This document shows, one piece after another, positions 35,573 through 64,000 of a DNA stretch of 64,000 nucleotides. The notes below the pieces were generated by a model. It was not told where the DNA came from. It did no database searches and was given only the letters and a program-made list of their open reading frames with translations. Numbering within the stretch: position 1 is the stretch's first letter; each line of letters starts with the position of its first letter. The translations under genes were made by a program, and so were the position numbers. Origin of the DNA: Patiria miniata (taxonomy: Eukaryota > Echinodermata > Asteroidea > Valvatida > Asterinidae); the NCBI RefSeq assembly GCF_015706575.1, contig NW_024037076.1, positions 16,558,898 to 16,622,897 of the forward strand, given 5' to 3'.

Positions 35573-37774
35573 GATATAGTCTGAAGGATTTTCTTTTCCC
35601 GTACTTGCATCGATAAATAAACGCTCAACTCAAAGAAAAACGACGGAAAGATGTAAAACGTAATAACAAACAAAAATGTGTTTATACACAGTACGCACGC
35701 GCACAGCTCCCACACGCTCACGCAGGATAACATTTCTTGGTCCGGCGTGGACGTCAAGATGTTGTTCAAACCAACCTTCTTTTTCACTGTTGATCTTTTT
35801 TACTTCTTTAAACTTTTGCTCAAGGGGCTTGTTTACGTTGACGATTTATTGACGTGCAAGACATCGGGGCATTGGCAATGGTTTTATTTTTCCATTTTGA
35901 AGGTTTTTTTGGGTGCCTTCTCTGTTTTTATGCTAATGCAAAGTTCCATATTCTTACATGGCTATTTCAGCACAAAAAATGCTAGAATTTTGCTGTCATC
36001 AATTTCTTTTGTTTGGCGATAATTTGTTGTGTCAGTGCTTGGCAGTAAGGAGCAATCCTTTCTAATAATGTTTACAATTAGTACATTTTGGGTGAATAAT
36101 TTGAAAGAAAACCAACAGTGTCTTCCTGAAATCACATCACAGCAACAGTGCGCTCAGTAGTTCGGAAAAGCATGGAAACTTTATAATGTTTTAAGACGTG
36201 CACTTCGCAATAAGACTAGCCAAACAGATGTCAAAATAGTTTTCATACATTTCAGAGTAGTAGAAAGTTGCACAAAATGTATTCCTGAGAGAAATTCATT
36301 GCACGGGCCAAATAATTAAGAAAGAGAGGTGTGCCTTTACGGATTGACGACATCAGATATTATTTACGCCGAGATAACTCAGAATTTTACATGCAGGAAG
36401 CCTTAAATCACGCTTGACAAAATGTGAAAAATGTTTGCCCGTTAAAGACAAGGAATGCCTAATCACGGCAACCCAATTATACTTCTGGTTCAGACGAAAT
36501 AGAATGAACAACGCGATACTTTTAAATATACATGCATCTTTTTTTAGGGACGAGTTAAGCTGAAAGACGCAACAATGCTCGGATAGTGAAATTGAATGAT
36601 TCTATATGATTGTCGAATGACGATCTGCGTGATATTTCAATTTCAATCTAAATTGAATGAGTCCGGCGTTAAATGGAATAAAAACTTGGTGAAATTATTA
36701 TTTGCATCGCGGTGGACGTTGAGGGCGACTGGTGACACGTCAGTCGCGATTCTGGCGGAGCTTAGTTTACTATATTTCCCTCAAAATGGTATTAGCTGGC
36801 TTATGGACTACACTATGCTGCAATAAATACACTGTCCGCTATGCTTATCTTATCACACAAAGAAAAATATGTTCACTCCTAATTCAGCCTGGGTTTATAG
36901 ACGGATCCTACAACAAGGATTAACGACTGTTCTGAACTCAGAGTACCAAATGCGCTGAACGGACTTTAATATCATCATTTGTTGGGCTGCGGCGATTACG
37001 GGACTCGCGATAACGGGCCTAAATACCCGTTGTCATGTCATGTTAATCGCAGTTGCAGGTGTACCATTATATCGGGTTTTGCATGACATTTCAATGTTCG
37101 TGAAAATTAAAGCAAAATCACTCCTTATGTAAGATATATGTATTCCAAATTGTTAGAATATAAATGCTTTAGGAAATAACAGATAATGGCATTGTGCAGT
37201 TTTTGTCGTCATAGCTAGATGAAGTATTTACCCGGAATATAAATGTCAAATGTGCCCCCTTTTTTTTCAAGGGGAACACCGTTTACCAAATTCTCGTTTT
37301 AAGGAGGCTTTCATCAACAAGATTTATAACAGTGATGTGGTCCCGAACCGACACAAACAGATGCGTCATTTCATATTGTGCTCGACGTCAACATCAGAAT
37401 TCAAAAATATAATGAGCTAGCTTGACAAAATTCGAAACCATATCGAGCTCAGAGCCCTAATCACTTTCAAGGCCGTCACGCGCAATGGGCGATTACGTTG
37501 TCTGGGTCTTTTGTTTAGTTTGTTGACAACTATTGCCTACACGGGCCGTTGTCGCTGTCTGTACGGAGTCGTAAATCCTTTTGTGTAGGATCTGGGGTTC
37601 ATATATATACTCATCTTTGCTACTCATTTGAATAACTATAGACTAGGCCTATGTGATCCGTATGCCTGGCTGGCCGGCTGCCGCTGATTTCTTGCCCATG
37701 AGCTCCGTTCCTGTATGCCCGTGTATAAGAGCAGAGCAAGGAAGAGCAATCGGCTGCCCCATCTACTCGTGAAC

Positions 37775-49627
<11,853 letters not shown>

Positions 49628-49789
49628 CAGAACGTGAACGGAGACAAGCACTTTACGCCTGGACGTACACGTATTTTTCCGAGTGGAGATCGGAAACGAG
49701 TTCGCCGATCGAGGACCTTTTTCTCCCCTGACTGTAAGACAGAGGGGGATATTGCAATAGCGTATTCCTTCTGTGTGTGTACGCACATG

Positions 49790-50090
49790 TTTGTTTTACA
49801 TACGCTATGTGGACATTCCTTTGTTTTCGTGTAGTTAAGAAAACTCGGTACAAAAAATAACTTTACTTAAACTGTGAAAACTCTTTCAACCCCAATTTTT
49901 TTCTATGATTCCCTTTAGTGTTTTTCTTCATTTTGCAACCGATAAACCTAACCCCAAAATGCCTCTAAACCTGTTTTCAAGAGAGGGTAAAACGTTATGT
50001 GGACACGGCTTAGTCCACATAACGTCAACACAACCTGCATTATGTGGACATCTTTTGTTCACAAGTCCACATAGTGACTGTAAGACAAAC
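49790..50090 (+). repeat. Dispersed repeat with gtggac...gtccac hairpin, copy 2
   Basis: Same block order as 12613-12960: atgtggacattcctttg, ctgtgaaaactctttcaacc, aatgcctctaaacctg, then tgtggacacggcttagtcca. Confidence 0.75.
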
Positions 50091-50421
50091 TCGCCCGTGC
50101 ATGTGTGCGTGTGTGTGCTATGTTTTGATTAACTCGTGTCAGCACGATAACTTTGGTTTGTGGGTTGTTTTTAATAGTCTTAAGATGCCTATTGCTTTTG
50201 GGCCCAAAATTATGTTGCTGTACTTATCAAACGGCTCTCTTTTCCCTCCCAATTTAAGTACATGTAGTTCTAAAATACATTTATTTTATAATGAACATCG
50301 TGTCCAGAGTTCGAAACCGTTTGCAGCTATTTTAACAGTGTTCTATATTAACAATAAATCATAGTTGATTTCAATGAAACGTTTTTTTTAAATAGAAAAT
50401 TATAAATAAGCAGTTTGTGGC

Positions 50422-51171
50422 TTAAAGGAAATATACAACATTTGCAAACATAAAAAAAATGTTTACCAAATTATCACGAAAAACCTCAGTGAATGTCGGT
50501 CTAAAGCATCCTGTCAAATATAGGCACCTGTTGTGCTGTCCTTTTTTATAAGAAAAGAGGAAGTATCGATTGTCCGACCAGCATTGCTCCCAATTGATCA
50601 TATTTAATTATTTCGCATTTTCTTTGCAATCGATTACACACCTGTGAACGGGTACAAGCCAGCTAGACTGATTTCCTGACCTTGCTATTCCTTGACGTTT
50701 ATAAACTACTCCGTTTCATGTTAAGTGGAACTAGAACATGATTAGATTTGAAGGTTTGCATGGTGGAAACGGATACTAAGACAAGATAAGTTTGCACCAT
50801 GTGAATAAATCTCTTTTGTGAGTATGTGTGGTTCTCAAAAGAACCGGAGGGACTCAACGTTTCGAACAATTTAACATCGCATCATCGTTGGAATCCCTCA
50901 TTCTCCTGACGACGGGCAGAGCATACTGTTCGAAACGTTGAGTCCCTCCTGTTCTTTTCAGAACCACACTATTCACAAAAGAGATTTATTCACCGCAAAC
51001 TTATCTTGTCTTAGAACATGATTGTTTTGCTTGATTTTCCCGCATTTATTAACCCAAAACGTGTAACAGTTAGTTCAACAATATTTGCTATAAAATACTA
51101 ACCTCCTGAATCCATCAATTACTGACAATTACAGCAAAATCAAATGATGTATATTATATATTCTCCCTTAA
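50422..51171 (+). mobile_element. TTAA-type foldback MITE, copy D, with a nested insertion
   Basis: Starts ttaaaggaaatatacaacat, ends ctcccttaa; orientation as copy A. At the homologous point in the copy 1 3' flank (about 34260) the sequence runs gtggctttatgtaacagttt without the element. The nested element at 50732-51023 has its own target duplication. Confidence 0.85.
50732..51023 (+). mobile_element. Short Penelope-like element nested in MITE copy D
   Basis: Flanked by tagaacatgatt (50732-50743 and 51012-51023). Ends are inverted copies (gtttgcaccatgtgaataaa against its complement), related to the 6569 element. No coding part remains. A hammerhead-like core ctgacga...gaaac lies at 50905-50940. 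Confidence 0.75.
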
Positions 51172-54090
51172 TGTTCCAGTTTACTTCATAAAAAAAATAA
51201 GTTGAATACAAAATTATGAGATTGCAGTGAAAAACAAATCATTTGTTCGTCTTATGTAAATGTTTATGGGATCGGATCCTCCCGCATATATGAGGAATGA
51301 CTTGAATATCATCTGTAAAATTACCCAGCGAGGCGTCTTCGTCTTATTCTAGTTGTAATCTGCCACGATATTTTAAATTACTATATTGTGTTATTATACT
51401 AGCATTTTATCAACGTTATTTTAAGCTTCTTGTATCAACTGCTTTCAATTGAGGATTTGTTTTATTTTGACTCTTTCTGGTTTTATGTCCTTTTCTTTTA
51501 TATGTCTCATTTAATGTGTTTGATTATAGTTGTATTTGTAATAATATAATGTGTTTCTTGTAAATATATTTCTTTTGTAAATGTTTATGGAATGAGTTAC
51601 TCCCGAAAATGTCTGCATTTTGAAGAGCAAAGTATTAGTTGTTAACATTTTGGGGAAAAAAACCAAATCATCCCAAAATTAACAATTCCTTGCCATGTTC
51701 CATCAAATCTCCGCCGACCCCTCTCCTCTCGATCCCTCCCCTAAGAAAAAGACAGAAAAGTATGAGGGGTGACTTGAATATCGGCTTGAATTGGTATTAA
51801 CCCAGCGATGCGCCCTCGTTTTATTTTAGTTGTAAAATCACCACAATATTCTATATTAATAATTTCTTTGTATTATTTTTGTTGTAGATGTTGTGTCTCG
51901 ATAATGTGTTGTTCGACAATAGCGCTATTCATTCAGATGTGCGCCGAGGCGTGTGTTAATGTAAAAAAGCAATTCCACAGACAAGTGGACAAGGCTGAAA
52001 AATGGGAATAAATTATATCGTCATAACTACTAGCATCACAAGAACAAAATTTGCGATATCAAATTAAAGGGGACAACAAAATATTTCATTCTTTGAGTGG
52101 TATGTATTACAGTGGGATGGAATGTTGTGTTTCGAACAACTTGGCATTAAAGTGGCAAATAATCTTACGGCTTTTAAAACTCTTTAGTGGGCAAATAAAT
52201 AGGTGATTGTTACGGGTCAGTGCACAGGGATTTATTTATGGTTCTTGGGGAGTGGTTTGGGATATGGTTTGTATTTTAAGAAAAAAATGCCTTGAAATTG
52301 ACAATCGTCTGTTTTAATCTATGGCGTCTGAATTTGTGTGTGATTCTAATTCCTAGGGTGCTTTTATGATAATGTATTAATTATGGGTTTTTTTTAAGTA
52401 TTTTTGTCATTTTTTTATTATTATATTCATGTTTTTATGTAATCCAGGGCCCCCAAGGAGAACAGTTCATTGACAACTGATGGGGATAACCTGGTAAAAT
52501 AACATAAATAAAACTATATGTTATAGTGTTCAAATTAAAGAAGCTGCCTGTTAAAACCAATTTACATGTACTTGTTAGACTCACATGTGCGTGTCAAAGT
52601 GCTAACAAATTAACGAATGTTACCACGGAATTGCCCGAAAGCTTTTAATGCGGACGAATGTTTTGCTTTTCATCCCCGCACAGCAATAAGCATTGACAAG
52701 AAAGTGGGCGAACTTCAGGATGTCACAGCATCAATTGCTACAAATACTGGGGAAACAAACATGGTTGACAAACAAATCTCAGTACACCACGAAGTAGTAC
52801 GCACGTACATACAAGTAAGAACTATAGCACTCAAAGAAACCGGCATCAAAAGTTGAACGCTCTCTCGTTGTGGACATTGGATGCAGTGATTTCATTTTTG
52901 ACCTGTTTGTAAAATAAATCAACAAGCAATAAGAGAAAATAGGTGAGTGCTAGTTCGTAAAAAAACGGAACCTGCAACACATATGAATCTGTGTTTTTAC
53001 GAATACCCCGCACAGCGTAGTGGTCACTCAGTGGTCACTTGGTGATTATTTTTATAAACATACGCAAAAGCTCACTAAAATGTTTGTTTTCCCTCCTAGA
53101 TCCTTGTAGCCAAACTTGGTCCGATGCATTCCTGAACCAAGCTCCTTCTGGGGTATTCAAATTTTGAAGTCAAAGGTTACCAAGTGGGCGTCATTTTGCT
53201 AAAAAAAAATACAAAATGCTTCTTCTCTTACATTCTTTTGTCGATTTCATTCATTCATTCTTTCTTTTCCACATTAATTGGTGTCTACGCAATACATGTA
53301 CACTTAAACGAAAAAGAAAAGTAAATGTTGATGGGGGTCCCAGAAGCAACCGCTTGTCGAGTAGGGATCCCCATTAATATTAATTAACAATTACATTAAC
53401 ACTAAATACACATTCAATAAGACAGTAAACTAAACCAGAAAGGACAGTGAGTCTAGCTTTTAACCCTGTGAGAATATGTAAATGAGTGGACTAAATAGAG
53501 TTTAAATACCCAGTTAGTAGTATGGTTATATATATTTTTTTTAATAATGGAAGATTCCATACATTTTTACAGAAACATCTAGGGAGTTTTCCACTGCTTG
53601 GGACCCTCATGCTTAACTGTATTTTGGGCGAGAGTGGTAGTGGTACGAGCAAAGGACTGATGATATTTGTTTCACTGTCTGGTGAAATGGTGGTGCACCT
53701 CTTCATTTTTTGTGAACATAGAATAGATGGATTTAGGTAATTTGTTGTGATTTAGTCGGTGCATGAAGGTTCCAAGCTGGAGAGAATAAATATCAGTTAC
53801 TTTAAGAGTTGTTTCAGACAAACCTAGTCAGATGCTTTTGCAATTTAGGAGCAGTTGGGCTTCTTGTGGTCAATGCGAGTCGTCATTTCAGACAAACCTT
53901 TCAAGAGGTTATTTAGGCTGATATCCGTGTTTCCTTCAAACTGGGGTGTACAATACAGGCGGAGTTGCCGGGGCTCGGATGACATGTCACAGGACTGTGG
54001 CAAGCATTTACAGAATATACACTGCCCTGAACATCGATGACCTGGCGAGAGCTAGTGCGCTTATTACAATGAGGGCCTGGTTGGAATCAG

Positions 54091-54229
54091 TATAAGCCTC
54101 TGTACTAATGACGTCACAATTTGTTTACGTGTGTTCTTTGCTATGGTGCTCAGTGGACTGTGGACCCCACTGGCTCCATAGGAAAGTGCACATGTAAACA
54201 AAGTGTGACGTCATTAGTACAGAGGCTTA
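54091..54229. promoter_or_regulatory. Foldback with two perfect TGACGTCA sites, 260 bp upstream of copy 3
   Basis: Arms 54091-54132 and 54190-54229 are complements (taagcctctgtactaatgac against gtcattagtacagaggctta). Each arm carries the CREB/ATF palindrome tgacgtca (54109-54116, 54206-54213). A regulatory role is inference. Confidence 0.5.
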
Positions 54230-54486
54230 TTCGATACTGCATTGAACAATGAACATACTGCATTGAACACTGTCCGCCATATGCCTATGCCCTCGATTAA
54301 AGATGCTGACTCTTTTCTGTCTGGGTTTTTTTGAATTACTATAAATTCTTTGTATCGTGTGGTCCTGGTGCCTGGCACCTGAAAGGAAGCATGACCTCCA
54401 CAAGCGCACAAGCTCAGTCAAGCAGAATATTTATCGTATTTGCCTAAACTGTGTAAGAGTAATAGGCTGCCCATGCACTCGTGGAC

Positions 54487-63376
<8,890 letters not shown>

Positions 63377-64000
63377 GTAGGTATTAACTCCGCCATCCAC
63401 CAGGCCTAATCAGACAAAGGATATTACTCCCAATGTGGGTTAAAATTACATGAATTACGCACTTTTGTTGATAAACAACCCACTTTATACAACCAATTTC
63501 GTGATCAAGAACACCGATACAATTCCGGCGATTCACCATACAGTGCGCCACCAAGAAGTTGCCATGGAGAGTCAATTTTATCTAGTTTACGGTCGACAAA
63601 ACACGGTCCATTTGAATGAGTGTCAGTAGACAAATTGAGTTAATTTGTCATAGATTGGGACAAAGCGTTTTGCGGCCTTACCAAAAACACCATATTAATA
63701 AGAGAAGAAAAGGGCAAACTTGCACTCGAATCATACGCTTGCTAAAATACTGACCGGAAAAGCATACAATTTCACTATGTCCCGCACTGCGAATTTGTCG
63801 ACCATCTCCCACAATGCACTGGGAAAAATGAACTCTAGTTGGCAAACTTTTTTTGGCACACTGCACTGTGAAACGCCCAAATTGATAAGCAAATAATAGT
63901 TATTCTAGAATATTACAGATCATGAAATAAGTATTATTTGTTCTATGGTATTAGGTATGGTATTGTCTTCCTATCCTCTCATTTCACTGAAAACTTTTAA
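63377..64000. other. Intron 7 of copy 3, cut by the window end
   Basis: Aligns nearly base for base with intron 7 of copy 2 (45810-46430). By analogy exon 8 should start about 110 bp past the window edge. Confidence 0.8.

Larger units (their letters stand above)
33284..37774. other. Intergenic region between copies 1 and 2
   Basis: 3' flank of copy 1, including a four-unit AT-rich tandem repeat (33940-34255) and sequence homologous to the copy 2 3' flank up to about 34620. It also holds a foldback element (34986-35572) and the conserved copy 2 upstream block (37400-37774). G runs occur at 33650. No gene seen. Confidence 0.6.
49628..54486. other. Intergenic region between copies 2 and 3
   Basis: Holds a dispersed hairpin repeat (49790-50090), MITE copy D with a nested Penelope-like fragment (50422-51171), 3' flank homologous to copy 1 (50280-50420 and 51175-52080) with an internal partial duplication at 51590-52080, and a foldback with two CRE palindromes at 54091-54229. 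No gene recognised. Confidence 0.6.

Noticed and set aside
52617-52856. 79-codon plus-strand ORF
   Set aside because: No family features, no splice context and no counterpart in the copy 1 flank; likely chance.

Overview
The window looks like nuclear DNA of a marine invertebrate deuterostome. An echinoderm is my best guess, but a hemichordate or amphioxus cannot be excluded. Reasons: small spliced exons with GT-AG introns, a vertebrate-like ABHD16A gene, a tandem family of cholinesterase-like genes, and AT-rich noncoding DNA full of foldback elements, tRNA-derived SINEs, LINE and Penelope-like fragments, and homopolymer G/C runs. The organism call is inference.

Layout. (1) 674-16647, minus strand: the 5' part (nine coding exons) of ABHD16A, a membrane-bound alpha/beta hydrolase. 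Its 3' half lies off the left edge. Its introns hold TTAA-flanked foldback elements, a SINE, a Penelope-like fragment, a LINE 3' end and a five-unit 145-bp tandem array. (2) 16648-21310: a head-to-head intergenic region with one unrecognised ORF. (3) 21311-33283, 37775-49627 and 54487 to beyond 64000, plus strand: three tandem copies of one gene with ten coding exons (copy 3 shows only the first seven). Each encodes a secreted-type alpha/beta-hydrolase ectodomain of the cholinesterase/carboxylesterase-B/neuroligin superfamily. Copies 1 and 2 then show a single transmembrane segment and a short cytoplasmic tail. Exon sizes and phases agree between copies, and every splice junction joins in frame.

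The main biological point is a split in catalytic competence. Copy 3 has a full Ser-Glu-His triad (Ser214, Glu335, His459). Copies 1 and 2 have Ala in place of Ser and Asn in place of His but keep the Glu and open reading frames. This resembles the route by which neuroligins, gliotactin and neurotactin became adhesion proteins: two catalytically dead membrane paralogues next to one probably active sister. The tails of copies 1 and 2 both end in a hydrophobic-x-hydrophobic C-terminus that could be a class II PDZ ligand.

The paralogues also date the repeats. Each element present in one copy and absent from the matching intron or flank of another has a natural empty site in this window.
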